Part shown: positions 35,481 through 47,854 of the stretch, piece after piece
Numbering within the stretch: position 1 is the first letter of the stretch
Layout: the number at the start of each line of letters is the position of its first letter
Assembly: GCA_022376515.1 (NCBI GenBank)
Contig: WTXI01000004.1
Span: forward strand, 868,001-932,000
Direction of reading: 5' to 3'
DNA length: 64,000 nucleotides
Origin: Lactifluus volemus
Taxonomy: Eukaryota; Basidiomycota; Agaricomycetes; Russulales; Russulaceae
Made by a program: the position numbers and the translations under genes
Notes under the pieces: generated by a model
Told to the model about the DNA's origin: nothing
Databases searched by the model: none
What the model saw: the letters and a program-made list of their open reading frames with translations, nothing else

Positions 35481-36570
35481 CTAGCGTAGACCGTGCTCTG
35501 CGCGGGATTAACGTGTTCACGTCCCACACATCAGATTGCAAGACAGTTGAGGTGATGTACATGAGGATACAGTAAAAACTTAGAAGAGTTGTAATATACA
35601 TGCGTCGGAAGTGTTGCTGCGGGAAGACAACGCATCGGAGCCACAAACCAAGTCTCACACATTTTTGAGTGATTGGAGACCTTGACTACCTGAAGGTCGA
35701 GAGGAAATTGTTAATGAGGGTGAAGGAGATATGGAGGAGGTCCAGTCCTCGTATTCCAGGTCATAGGATCAGGGGTAGGCAACTCAGTGCTACTCTCAAG
35801 ACTACCATGACAATTCGGCACACGGCAGGCAAGGTAATCATTTTTATTTTGAGGCACGTTCACACACGTGGGTATTCACATCGAATGCATCCGAAGCGAT
35901 TGAAACCTTAAGCTGCAATTTTCAAAGAAATCGCGAAACGAATGGCGGGGCGTGTCACAGACAAAAATTTGTAACTCACAATGTCGCCTTTAATTGTTCT
36001 CCTCTGAAAAAGATTTATTCACGTAGCGTGAATGTGGGCGTTCATGACGAAGCCGGTGAAAACACATGGCCAAAATTTCCAACGACCAAGGAGAGAGGGG
36101 AGAATCACACAGCAGGAGATCGCGATCAAAAGCTGAGGGCGTTTTGGATGGCGGCAGGCCTCAAAAGTTTGCAATCTCGAGAAGTAGGTGTTCCAGTTGT
36201 GCCAAAGAAGGAGATCCTACAGATGCCGCCTATGGCCGGCTCCGAGTCGCGGCCTCGGGCACGTTGTTCACTTGAAGATGATCACGTCACTGGGGACTTG
36301 ACTCGCGCCTGAGCCTGAGAGAAGGGCTGGGAATGACTTGCGGAAAGGGAAAGACGATCGACCTCTGTGTGAGAGTGAGGAACAAGTAAGGGAGGACCTG
36401 CGAGTGGGACTCGGTGGCTGAAAATGCTGCAAAAATAGCGCCGAAACACCCGTGACCGCCCGGCGCCCCGGCCGCTGACTCAGACGTGAAAGTGCCATAG
36501 GCCAACCGTGACGGCAATCTCCAACACCCCAGTCATCCTGTCAAGCCCTGCCTCTCCAGTGCATCCTGAC
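35481..36570. other. Intergenic; upstream region of F-box gene E
   Basis: The last 100 bases match the upstream region of F-box gene B. Otherwise no supported gene. Confidence 0.4.
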
Positions 36571-38152
36571 ATGTCCGATTACTTATCCACCACTGCCCTT
36601 TCGCATACTCGTGAGTCCCAAAATACCATGTTCTCGTTTGGTACACCAACATAGGAATCCATAAGAGCCTACAGACAGTAGATTGCACTCACCTATCTAT
36701 GCACTCAACAACGATATCCTCCTCAACATATTCAACCTCTATCGGCTCCACTTTAAAGATATATTATATGACTTGCCTCATATAATAGAAGATATGGAAT
36801 CTTATACCCGTTTCATGTGCGGACCCGCCGAAAGCCAATGTTCACGTTGGTGGTACAAGCTCTCTCACGTTTGTCGATGGTGGCGGTGTCTTATTCTTGA
36901 ATCGCCATCTCATCTGGATCTCCATCTCTTATGCACGTATGGGGTACCTGTAGCGGACATGCTAGCACATTCGCCGCCACTGCCACTCACTATCTGTTAC
37001 TTCCCGGACGACTATAGTAAACACAAGATGACCACAGAAGATGAGGAGGGTATACTGCTTGCGATCTCGCATCGTCATCGTGTACGCCGAATCGCCCTTT
37101 TGACAGAAACCGCAGAACTGGAGAAGTTCATCACGGCCATGGAAGGGGAATTCCCGATTCTAGAACACCTGTGCCTGGATCAAGGTTTCTTATCTCGCGG
37201 CTTGATACTTCCCATAACATTTCAAGCCCCCAGTCTACGCCGTCTTCGTCTCTTTGACGTTGCACTTCCAGTACCTTTGTCCTCACTCGCAACCACCCGG
37301 GGCCTTACCTTTCTCTGGCTCGGAGGCACCCCAGAATCTTCACCATGTGATATACTCATACAACTTTCATTCATGCCCCAGCTAGAATGGCTGGGGATTG
37401 ATTACAATCCCAATATCTCCGACGGTGATCACGATGATGGGGATACCACCTGTAGATTGCCTACGAGTTTTCCTAGTCTTTCCGTTTTTTACTTCCAAGG
37501 TCCCAGTGCTCACCTGCCGTGCATTCTTCATGTTAACGCCCCCATCCTCCGGACTTTCCATGTCCAATTACGTGATTGTGACACGCTCGCTATTCCATGG
37601 CGCCGGGCTTTTCAGTCTATGGAGTCAGCAGAGGAACTCCGATTTAAGACTTTCTCGCTCTGGTTTGATACTGATTGTGTTCAGTTAGAGGCGAACCCAA
37701 ATCGGCGGTTGTGGGAATGCCCGCTGCACGTGAGGATCGTGTCCAAAAGTCTTCATCTGAAATTGTCATCCGCAGCGCAGATTCTTCATGCGCTCACCCC
37801 ATTACTCTCGGCCGTGGAGATACTCAAGGTCTACCACAGCACCACCGCTCACTGCTTTGTTTCGTTATCGGAACACGGCATCTCCAGCCATAGACAATGG
37901 AATGAACTTCTCAAATCTTTTGGCAATGTCAAGATACTTGAAGTGGGGGGTGATTTCGGAGGATTCCCTCGGTATCTACATTTGGAGAGAGGGGAGTCAC
38001 CTATGGAGATATTACCCCACTTGGAGAAACTTTATACTGATGGAAGGGATATCAGGGATAAATTTGAGCAATTCCTTGAAGAACGAAGGGCCGCGGGCCA
38101 TCCTGTACGCGTGGTAACAGGGCAGGTTCCGTGGTATTTGACGGATTACTGA
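36571..38152 (+). CDS. F-box-like protein E
   Basis: Exon 1 (ATG at 36571, MSDYLSTTALSH) joins in phase across a 64-nt intron (36611-36674, GTGAGT to ACAG) to the long exon: LHSPIYALNNDILLNIFNLY (F-box-like), SRWWYKLSHVCRWWRCLI, LDLHLLCTYGVPVADMLAHS, 'EDEEGILLAISHRHRVRRI', 'TFQAPSLRRLRL' and the C-terminal 'FGNVKILEV' and 'EERRAAGHPVRVV'. There are no interruptions. This copy gives the clearest two-exon structure and serves as the model for the family. About 505 residues. Same predicted SCF-adaptor role. Confidence 0.85.
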
Positions 38153-40540
38153 AGGGATATGATATCGAGCGGTCGGACTGATGGTAATTTTGGAATGTAG
38201 TACTAACGCTGTTGAGTTTTGTTTCCTCTTCACTTAAGCATGTGTTCGGTGTTTTAGCTGTAGGATTGGTGCTATATCTTACCCTGACAGATATGGGTGT
38301 ATCACAACGGTTATAGTGGCGCTTCATTCTGCAGAAAGAAAGTGTACACAATGTGAATCAGTACAGCCTTGGAAAGACAGCTCAAAGGTATCCTCATTAC
38401 GGTGGATCAACACGTCAGTGTCACTGGCGAGCACAAGTGCCAGTGGTGTTATGTTAGGTGACGCTCCCGGCTGGCCCGCCTTCATACCTTCAGGCCGCCA
38501 TTTGTAGGACCTCCCCACAAAGCTTGAAAGCGCGACGGTAGAAGACTGCGTCCCAGGGGGCGTGGTCCGGCGGGTAGAATGAGTGTTCCCACGGTCATGC
38601 CTTCTTAACCCTAACTTATGATCACTATGAAACGTCCCTTCCATGTTTCCCCCTACTCCAGTCGATTCATATATACCACGGCTTCCAAACTGGGCGCATG
38701 CCGCACTCTGTGGGGCATCCTGCGACTGAATTTGTAGATGATCCTTGTTCCCGCGCCCTCCCTTGTTCTTGTCGACGATACGTTGACTATGTTGGCGTTG
38801 CTACTCAGTCTGTTGTTGAACCTCAAGCGAGAAATCGTTTCCAAAGCCCGGCCACGCCGGTCACTGTGCCATTCTGTATCACGAAATGTGAAAGGGGAGC
38901 GCGCGGGCTCCGTTTACTGCATTAGGACGCTGCTCCAAGTACGCACAGGTCTCTTTTGTGGAGCGTCACTGGGGATTGGTAGCAATGTTTGAAGGCGGAG
39001 ATCGAAGAGGACGAGGAGGAACATACACGGGAAGTTTCAGACGTCGGGACGAAGAAGCATGTGGCGGGGAGAAATGTGTGAGTGTGAATTGACTAGGAAA
39101 GGTCCATGATGCATCAACAAACATGGGAATTGTGCTGGCTGACTCGCAGAAGGCGAAACGAAACACACTGCGTCCATGACGGATCGTGCTGGTCCAGAAT
39201 GATAGCAGCCGTCGGGTGATGGTGCGACTAGAGATCTCCGTACGCCACGTACCAATTTCCATAACGGGGACCGGGTTCGTCTCAAACTTGGTACTACAGT
39301 ACTTGAAGCTTGAAGCTAGCACGGCCTTTCACAAATCTTTGTCAAAGAATTCCTCTCATTGTTAATAGCACGTACAGGCACATCCTCAATTAGAGCTACG
39401 ACCCTGCTTGTCCTGGGCCACAGATACGCACAAGACAACCCTCCCACGTTCTAGCTGCGCTATCGCATCGAGGAGCGCGAACAGTAAAGATACTATTGAC
39501 AATCTGCTGGTGAATCAGGGCTTCGCAGTTAGATCTCATCAAACCGAGTACTCGCCGAAAGGAACATTGTGTCAGCACGATTGGACACAATGAGGGCATA
39601 CCCAGATGATATTTTCCCATCACCTTTGTGTTAATAGCCAGCAAACAACTTGCCACCGGTGGAGGGGCGTCTGCTGCCACTCGAGTCGTCGTAACGCGTC
39701 AAGAACCGTTGTTCCACCATTACATCAGCGGTCTAGTCACATCCTCAGCCACTTCCGTGCCTGCAGTGTCTTCCTCTCCTTGTCCGCCCTCTATCCCCCA
39801 ATCCACCGGCCCTTCCGACTTTTTCTCTATACTACACATCACACCTCCGAGTCATATCCACGCATACGGGGAAGGCTGCCTCCTCTAACTCGTCGGTAAC
39901 TGACTACATCAGTCATCAGACTGCACAAAGGGGCTGACGTCATGAAAAAGTGCGTATGGGAAAAATTGTACCGCGACAAACTGTGGCCGGAAAGTGATAG
40001 GTGAAGCTAGCCATCATTCGAGCACGCAAGATTCTCGACTCCTCGATTAATTTTTTCATTCCACGACGTCTTTCTTTGCTCCCCTGACTGTAGCAACCCT
40101 GTTCAATTGTAGTTTTCACTGCCTCTTCCCACACACATCTGATCGTGGTCCTCCTCAGGTTACATTGTTCATTTCTATAGTTTAGCATCCAGGCATGATT
40201 ATATTTCACGCCATTGTACGGATGAGGGTGCGACTCGCCTGATCGAAGTTACTCACCGAATCTGCTGATTCACGCGTCTCTATTAGACAGACCATCTTGG
40301 GTTTAATCCGTGATACCCCATCATGAGGATTCCCAGACCCCTCCTTCATGTTTCTTCCATAAAATCGAAGTGTGTAGGCCCAGGGATCCAGAATCCTATG
40401 TCCTCGTAAACGCCCAAAAAGCGATTTTCAAATCCTTCTGGATATCACGGATCACAGATCCCCTATGTACAATGATACCACTTCTCCCACGCGCCCCACG
40501 CATCAATCAATCATGATGAGTGATGGTGGACTATACTTGC
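38153..40540. other. 2.4-kb stretch without supported gene
   Basis: The 3' flank of F-box E is followed by short frames on both strands (for example 38324-38644 and 38966-39322, minus; 39606-39899, plus), none with recognisable domains. Ser/Thr/Pro-rich composition near 39650-39890. Confidence 0.4.
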
Positions 40541-40720
40541 AGTGCTCCACAAGATGAGGTGGCGTAAATGCAGCACTTAAAAGTCCTTCATCGTCGTTCT
40601 AAGACCGGACAAACAGCCTTTCTTTTTGGGAATTCGTCATCACCGTGACAGCGGTTGTTATGCGACGCACACAGTTGTGCATAAATAGCACACCTTCCTT
40701 ATGCTTGAAGTCCTCTTGTC
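40541..40720 (-). pseudogene. F-box family remnant
   Basis: The nucleotide sequence aligns with the inside of F-box gene D (31490-31700): the segment with 'GTGC[C/T]CCACAA[G/T]ATGAGG[T/C]GGCGTA' and the 'TTGGGAATTC[A/G]TC' segment on the plus strand. It covers only about 180 bases and has no open frame. Confidence 0.72.
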
Positions 40721-41649
40721 TTCGTGCGTGGCATCGGGTAGCCTTGCTCCCGGGCCGGATCTTTCCGAGGCTGGGGCCGACTTCCGCTGTGTGATGGAAG
40801 TTGCCGCCTCAGTAATCAAATTGATCCCCTACAAGCCACTTCTTCACTCATCAATACGAAACATCCTACTACTAGTACACGGACTCCCGCTCTAACTCCT
40901 CATGGACACCGCGACCGTCTATAAAATCCTGTATTCGTCCGATTGTATAGCCCATTTACTTTTGTCTATGTGCGGTCATTTCTCGTGTCTTTTGTCGCCT
41001 GCGGTGGCGACCGAAATTTGGCTAATGGCGATGCTGCTTCCCGCAATGTATTTCAAAGAAAGTTCTAGCGTCCTCATCCCTATTCCCTGATCCGCGAAAC
41101 CTTTCGATGCCCATCCTCTCCAACGTTTTCCCACAAATCGTCGTCGTAACTTTTCATGCAAACATGTACTAGCCTCCCGCTAACAGGGACAGCAGCGATT
41201 GACTGAAAGGATACGTTGGCTTACCCTTAGTACTATGTGGTGTGACCCGTGTTGGTTCAACTCTCACTTTTTGACTTGCACCCGCGGTTGTCGTATCTCC
41301 CTCTGCCGAGCGGGGTGGCCTCTCCGTGCTCTCCCAGAGATGGTGGAGATAAGGAGAGATACTGATATCAGAGAGAGGACGACGAAGATGAGCTACCAGG
41401 TTAACCGTGCTTCTGTCGGGCCAGCATTATATTTAGAGTCCCTTTTAGAACAACTGTTGCATTTCATCGTACTGACATATCTACAGTTGTTGCTCCGCGG
41501 TCTCCGAGAAGAGATCAAGGGTAGCAGTGTCCTGACTCGAAAGTTAGTTCATGCGTTTTCGTGCCCTTCCTCAAATAGATCAAATTATAAACACTACGCC
41601 GCCGCCACTCCCCGTGTCTACGCGCCCAAGGGACCTCAAGCCAGTTACC
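40721..41649. other. Intergenic; upstream region of OPT2
   Basis: No domain-bearing frame. Confidence 0.4.
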
Positions 41650-44545
41650 ATGTCACTCCCTTCCAGTGAAGACAATGACAAGTCCGTCGACGTCGAGAGG
41701 CATGACCCAGAGCACTCCAGCAAAATCGACACCGAGGTCAGATTTGATTTCCCATTCATTTCTCTTCTCAATCCGCTCTGCCTCACTGAATACGCCATGT
41801 GCAGAGCCGTATCTCTCCAAGTCTCTATGGATTCAACGATCCAAACTTCGATCCCACTGCGACGCTCCTCTCAGAAGAATCTCCGTATCCTGAAGTGCGA
41901 GCTGCTGTCGCCAATACAGATGATCCGGAAATGGATTCATCTACTCTCCGTGCCTGGATCCTTGGCCTCTTTTTTGCTATCCTCATTCCTGGTGTCAATC
42001 ATCTCTTCCATTTCAGATATCCTACCATTGTGATTTCCCCGGCTCGTCTTCAACGTCATCGAGGTTTTTGCTTATGCTAATCTGGTCCTTCGAATAGGTG
42101 ATATCCTGCTTCTCGTTTTCCCCGTCGGCAAAGCATGGGCTCGATATATGCCTAGGGCTGTATCTTTCGCATCTCGCTTAACCCTGGGCCATTCACGATC
42201 AAAGAACACGTCATCGTCACGATCATGGCCGCTGTCGGCATCAATCTGCATACGCTGTGGGTGCCATTCAACAAGCTATGTCAACGCTGTTCGCCTGATC
42301 TCCTATGTCGCTTTAAGACGAATGTTATCGTGACCCAGAGGACCTTCTACAATCAGCGCCCAAACTTTATATGTATGCCAGTGATTCGCTCCACGTGTAT
42401 GGTATCTGTTGACTGGTTCCTTTACCAAAACAGACCAGTGGCTGTTGGTGATGTCGACTCAGCTGATTGGCTTCTCAATCGGTGGTATTTGCAAACGTAT
42501 CCTCGTTGTACCACCAACTATGATTTGGCCTTGGACACTCGCGTATGCTGCACTTTTCAACACTTTGCATACCCAGGACACGATGGGTTCTCGCTCGCGT
42601 GATGGCATTTCCAGAGTCCGTTTCTTCACCTACGTAGCCACTGGCTACTTCTTTTACAGTCAGTTTCCAAGTTCTTCCACCGCCTCAGAATAACTCTAAT
42701 TATTCAAATCATCCTAGACTTCTTGCCCTCGTATCTCTTCACAGCTCTCTCAGTATTTTCGTGGGTGTGCTGGATCGTTCCTAACAACGTTAAGATCAAC
42801 CAGCTATTTGGCGTCACTCATGGCCTGAGTATGGGTCTCATAACTTTCGACTGGGGTCAAATAACTGCCTTCAATGGCTCTCCCCTCGTCAGTCCATGGT
42901 GGGCCGCTGCCAATGCTGGGTTCACCATCATTTTTATCTACTGGTTTCTTCTCCCATTCTCTATGTGAGCCATCTTTATATTTCTGCAATTCACGTTCGC
43001 ATCTGAGCATGTGCATGCAGTATTACAATGCTTGGCACAGTGCTTATCTACCCTTGGTGTCTTCGCAAGTCTTTGATAACACAGGAAGTGTTTACAATCT
43101 CTCTCGGGTAATAAATGCAGATGGCTCCTTCAACCACGAGGAATACAAGTCCTACAGCCCCCTCTTCCTCCCTGCATCCTTTGTTTTGGCCTATGCTCTC
43201 TCGTTCGCATCAATCACTGCCGTCCTTATGCACACAATTCTGTATTACGGCAGACACATCTGGGTTCATGCTTTTCTCTTGCTCACGGATCAACTCGATA
43301 TCCACGCCCGCCTCATGTCCGTATACAAGGAGGTTCCAGATTGGTGGTATCTCTCAATCTTCCGTACGTGAATCATTCACCACTGGCAAGGTCGCGTTCT
43401 AATTTCTTTGCAGTGATCACATTCTCGTTCGGTGTCATTGCTAATGAAGTGTGGGAAACGGGGCTGCCTGTGTGGGCGTTTGTGCTTTCCCTCATCACCG
43501 GTAAGACCACTGAGTATCATATGACATCCCTATCAATTGAATTAATTATGTTCAGCATTCGGGTACACGATTCCAATAGGAGTGGTTCAAGCCACGACAA
43601 ATACTACTGTTGGACTTAATGTCATCACGGAACTGGTGATTGGATATGCCCTCCCCAACCGCCCAGTTGCGATGATGCTTTTCAAGACCTGGGGTTACAA
43701 TACCATGATCCAAGCACTTACATTCACCGCTAATTTGAAACTTGGTCACTACATGAAGATTCCACACCGCCCATGTTCCTCTGCCAGATTGTTGCTACCA
43801 TTGTTTCAGGCACTGTACAACTTGGTGTGCAGACGTGGATGTTCTCACATGTTGAGGACCTCTGCAGCCCTCAACAGAAAGACAGTTTCATCTGTCCTTG
43901 GACAGATGTATTTGGTACTGCGTCCATCATTGTAAGATCGTGCTATTCAAGTTTTTGTTGATGATCCGTGTCATTTGTGATATTTGTTCCATAGTGGGGT
44001 GTCATTGGGCCCCAACGTCTCTTCTCTCACGGTCAACTGTACCACGGCCTTGTATTCTGCTTTGCAGTTGGCGCTGTTACACCGCTCATTCAATGGACTC
44101 TCCATAGGAAGTTCAATTTGGACTTTCTCAAGTACCTCAACTTCCCGATCGTGTTTGGTGACCTCGCCGAAATACCGCCTGCGACACCGCTGAATTATGT
44201 GTCTTGGGTATCATCTGCTTCGTGTTCAATTACATCATCCGACGTCGCAACATAGATGGTGGTTAAAATATAACTGTGGTTACCTTCTCTAGCTCTTACA
44301 AGGCTCGTGACTGACTTCGTCCATCTCTTTCTACAGATGTGTTGTCTGCTGGATTGGATGCCGGTTATATCGTCGGCATGCTCGTGATCTTCTTTCTTCT
44401 GCAATACCCAAAGAACGGCGCGATTGGGCAGAACACAATTCAGAAATGGTGGGGTAATACTGTCTACACCAACACTGCCGACTACGTTGGTGTACCATAC
44501 AAGCAGATTCCTGATGGCAAAACATTTGGCCCTTCGAGTTGGTAA
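41650..44545 (+). pseudogene. Oligopeptide transporter, OPT family (copy 2, multiple 1-nt losses)
   Basis: Paralogue of OPT1 with the same exon order and hallmarks: MSLPSSEDNDKSVDVERHD start, ESPYPEVRAAV, ISLNPGPFTIKEHVIVTI, GFSIGGICKRILVV, WVCWIVPNNVKINQLFGV, KEVPDWWYLSIF, KIPHRP and a C-terminal 'NTVYTNTADYVGVPYKQ'. At least five single-base losses versus OPT1 break the frame. They lie near 42165 (before ISLNP), near 42246 (before AYA-type residues), near 42955 (CCCATTCTC), near 43770 (CGCCCATG, in KIPHRP) and at 44210-44265 (the YVSW-IICFVF and RRRN stretches). Substitutions are mostly conservative. Either a recently dead copy or a good gene in an error-prone part of the assembly. The 3' flank (GTTGTCGAGGTAACACTGG) is found again near 49680. 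Confidence 0.85.
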
Positions 44546-44734
44546 GTGTTGTCGAGGTAACACTGGAGGGATCATGACTGCGTCAGCACGCATGATCGAA
44601 AAGGTCTGGTTCATGAGCGTGTAAAATGGTGGTTCAGAATAGGGAAGTGGGAAGAGGTAGTCCATTTTCAACGTATTTTACATGTGTTCCCGGTTTAGGT
44701 GTCGGATCATGGAAGTCTATAGCCGATCTGTGTC

Positions 44735-45245
44735 CAGCGCCCGACCCATCGTTACTCGACTCAGCCACAATCTCTGTTCCATCTGAGTCGTCTCCCGTCT
44801 CTTCCGCGGCGTGCGGGATATCTTGAAGCCAGGTGATGTGGGGAAGGCGCTACTTTCGTGGCTTCTGTCCTGCCCAGTGTCTATAAACCGCTCCCGGGGT
44901 GCACGCTTTCTTCCCCTTCAGCGCCGCTGAGTGGACGGCGCGGTCGCGGACGCCGTTGTGTCGTTGGAGGCGATAGTGGTAGTCAGTGTGACGGGCGCCG
45001 TCGGTAAGCATCATTCTTGCATATCCGAGTCAATTAAGCACAGACTGGGGTCGGAAAAGGTCACCGTGGCATACTGCCTTGATTCTTTGCTTCATGTGAG
45101 ACCTGATGTCGATGCTGAACACCTACCGTGGTTTCCAAGCCACTTACGCGCGAGATGGCCTGCCCCTTGGTGGTCATTTTGACAGAGAGGGACTCGAAAT
45201 GGATCAATTCGAGTGGCGCAACACTGAGTGGTATGACAGTGCCAG
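44735..45245 (-). pseudogene. Partial copy of PfkB-type sugar kinase
   Basis: The sequence aligns in order with the interior of the kinase at 54323-56137. The low-complexity Asp/Ser region (44740-44815, with 'ATCTCTGTTCCATCTGAGTC' against 'ATCTCCGTTCCATCCGAGTC') comes first, then the linker, then a translated segment 'SVAPLELIHFESLSVKMTT' against the parent 'SVAPFEWIHFEGRSVKTTL'. The beginning and the catalytic end are absent and frames are broken. It lies tail-to-tail with OPT2, as the parent lies relative to an OPT relic. Confidence 0.82.
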
Positions 45246-46137
45246 TAGAGGCGGGAAAAGACGAGGCAGGGTGATTCCAGAGAACGTCACCAGTGCTCAT
45301 GAAGGAGAAAAGATCCAAGAAGGGAAACAAACTTGGGCGAAATGTCTGGAAGTCCACTTTGAGGAGTGGAATAACTCGCGCGAGGCGGGTGACATGGCGG
45401 TGACTCCGAGTCGTAGAGTAACTACGTACAGAGTACGTCACCTTACGGATTTCCGAGTCCGGAAACCGGAAACCCGGCAACCTGGAAACTCACCGCATTC
45501 TAGGGTACATAAAGTTTTCGAGCAGCTAGTACTCGCCCAGGCCATTTAGAATGGTCTCCAAGGATTGGACACCAAGTTTTCGGTTCCGTGGGCGTTACAG
45601 TATGCGGTTTCTCCAGGTTTGTCAGGTGTAGAACCTGGCGCTGGAAACCAAAATGCTTATTAATAAGTATTTTGCTGTACGGCCGCGGCGCGAAGCAGTT
45701 TCTCGTCTTTTCAAGTTGGTATCGAGGAAAATTTCACCCATGGCAAGTTATCTTTTAACCGTCGTTTTCTCGATTCAGTCAGGTTACTCACGAATCAACG
45801 TGATAGTCGCTATGCCTCTGAAAGAGAGATGCCGATCCTTTTTTTGTCACTCACTGCTTGGCAGTTGCCAGTGCTTGGCTTCGGGGTACTAGTTGCTGTG
45901 CGGGCATTGGCTGTAATGAATCACGTCCATTATTCACCACAGTTTACCGGACTCTCCTGCAAGGAACTAACCAACAAGTGGATATTTGGTCGTTCGTCCA
46001 GTTACGGCGTGCATGCCAACAAGAGGAAGGGAATCCTCTATTCATGCCGCTCAGCCATCCTGAGCCGCGGATATCATGATGCCGCTCTAACGTCTTAGGA
46101 TTCAGGATTCAGGAACTGTCCCCTCACTGGCAGCTAC
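45246..46137. other. Intergenic, no supported gene
   Basis: No domain-bearing frame; nothing beyond the eroded edge of the kinase copy. Confidence 0.4.
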
Positions 46138-46143
46138 TATAAA
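46138..46143 (+). promoter_or_regulatory. TATA box of the aspartic protease
   Basis: TATAAA, 99 bp upstream of the ATG at 46237. This spacing argues against the in-frame ATG at 46168, which would fall at the likely transcription start. Confidence 0.6.
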
Positions 46144-46236
46144 GCCCAACCGAGACCCGCATCCCAGATGCTATTCAAGCTCCTGGCCTCCTTTGACCTC
46201 CCAGAAACTCTACAGCATCTCCCACTCCAGTTGGAC

Positions 46237-47854
46237 ATGCGTCTCTCTCTCGATTTCATCCTCATTGCCCTTCCTTTCCTTTCACGGCAATTCGCTGCTA
46301 ATTCTTTCACTTCTGCCGGTATCGCGGTCCCCATCGCAAAACGCGGCTCCCCTCGAAATGGCGACAGTGATTCGAATATCGTCACGGATATATTTGTATG
46401 GCAGAGTATGATGATCAAACGTTCCATTACGTAGGCAAGCCCCACGTTCCCCAAGTTGTTCTAACCGTTCATCATCTTTCACACTCACAGGAAGATGGAA
46501 AATGGCTTTACTGCATATGAGATAAAACTGGTGTGAAGCATCCCTTTGCCGCGGGTATCAGGAAGTTGGACAAGCGCGATACTGGTGGTGAACCTCTGAC
46601 AGACTTCAGGAATTCACTGTGGTATGGTACCATCGCCGTTGGCAGACCGGCCGTATCTTTAACTGGTGAGACATTTCTCATTCTTTCTGGTAGAAACGAC
46701 CGTCTCAACGTCAATCTGATAGTGGTCTTCGATACCGGCAGCAGCGTCCTGTTTGTGCCTTCGACGAGCTGCGACTCGAGCTGTTCGGGGCACAAATTGT
46801 ATGACCCGAAAGCTAGCCATTCTTCACATGATCTTGGCGAGCCATTTGCCATTCAATATTTGGGTACTGCTACTGTCAGTGACGAACTATATACCGATTT
46901 TATTGAGATTGCCGGCTTGACTGTATGAAGAGCCACTTTTCTCTTCGCCTCAATGTCCTGATGTGCCGTGCCATAGGCTAATGCGACGTTTGGGGCTGCA
47001 ACCCACTATTCTACGTCATTAGAAAGCAGCCGATTCCCAGCGGACGGCCTGATGGGCATGGGCTTCGAGGCCATGTCCGTCCATAACGTAACCCCGCTAT
47101 TCCAGACCCTCATCTCTCAGAATGTCGTGACATCTCCCATCTTCAGTTTCAAGCTTGGAACTTCCGGGTCTGAACTCTACCTCGGTGGAACGAACACTGA
47201 CCTTTATACTGGCGATTTCACCTGGGTCTCCTTGATAGGTGAGGTGTGTACTGACCTAAACGCGCTGCTTGGAGCAGTGAAAACTTACTAGTATACGTCC
47301 TTCCCCGGGCTAGAATGTGGGCTGGCTAGCGTCTTTCAACAGCCTCTCTGTAAACGGAGACACTATTATAGGAACCACCGCAGCGGTCTTCGATACGGGC
47401 AGTTCCCAAATTCTTGGTGACCCTGGTAGTATTGCAACAATGTTCGCAGCGATTGGCGGTGCCGAGTTTGTGTCTTCGTCTGGGATTGACTTATACACGA
47501 GTGCGTTGTGTTATGTTGCAAGTCAGTCAACCTATCATGAATCATTTTTCTACTCCCTAGTCCCGTGCAGCTTCAATACTTCCCTCTCTATTAACGTTGG
47601 AGGAAAAACAGTCAACATTTCCCCTGCTTCATTTAATCTCGGGCCTATCTTTGAGGGGTCAACTACGTGCGTCGCTGGTGCGGCAGCGGCGACATCTCTC
47701 AATGGTGGTGAGTTGACCCATTCCTCTGCCTGCGAATCAGCTGAGAATAAACCGTGATGCAGACTTCTGGATTCTCGGTGATGTCTTCCTCCAGAACGTT
47801 TACACGGCATGGGATGTCGGTAATCGTCGCATTGGCTTTGCTACGCTAGCTTAA
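46237..47854 (+). CDS. Secreted pepsin-like aspartic protease
   Basis: Family A1 protease. The start at 46237 gives a signal peptide (RLSLDFILIALPFL). A propeptide follows, ending HPFAAGIRKLDKRDTGGEP. The mature enzyme starts near SLWYGTIAVGRP. Catalytic Asp motifs are VVFDTGSSVLFVPS (DTGSS at 46731-46745) and AAVFDTGSSQIL (47392-47406). The flap region lies around AIQYLGTATVSDEL, and 'FWILGDVFLQNVYTAWDVG' closes the C-terminal lobe before TAA at 47852. Several short introns fall between, with donors such as GTATGG and GTGTGT. One base is missing in the A4 run 46524-46527: the propeptide changes frame between FTAYE and the conserved 'TGVKHPFAA'. Otherwise intact. Normally secreted at acidic pH for extracellular protein digestion, matching the peptide transporters nearby. 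Confidence 0.87.
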
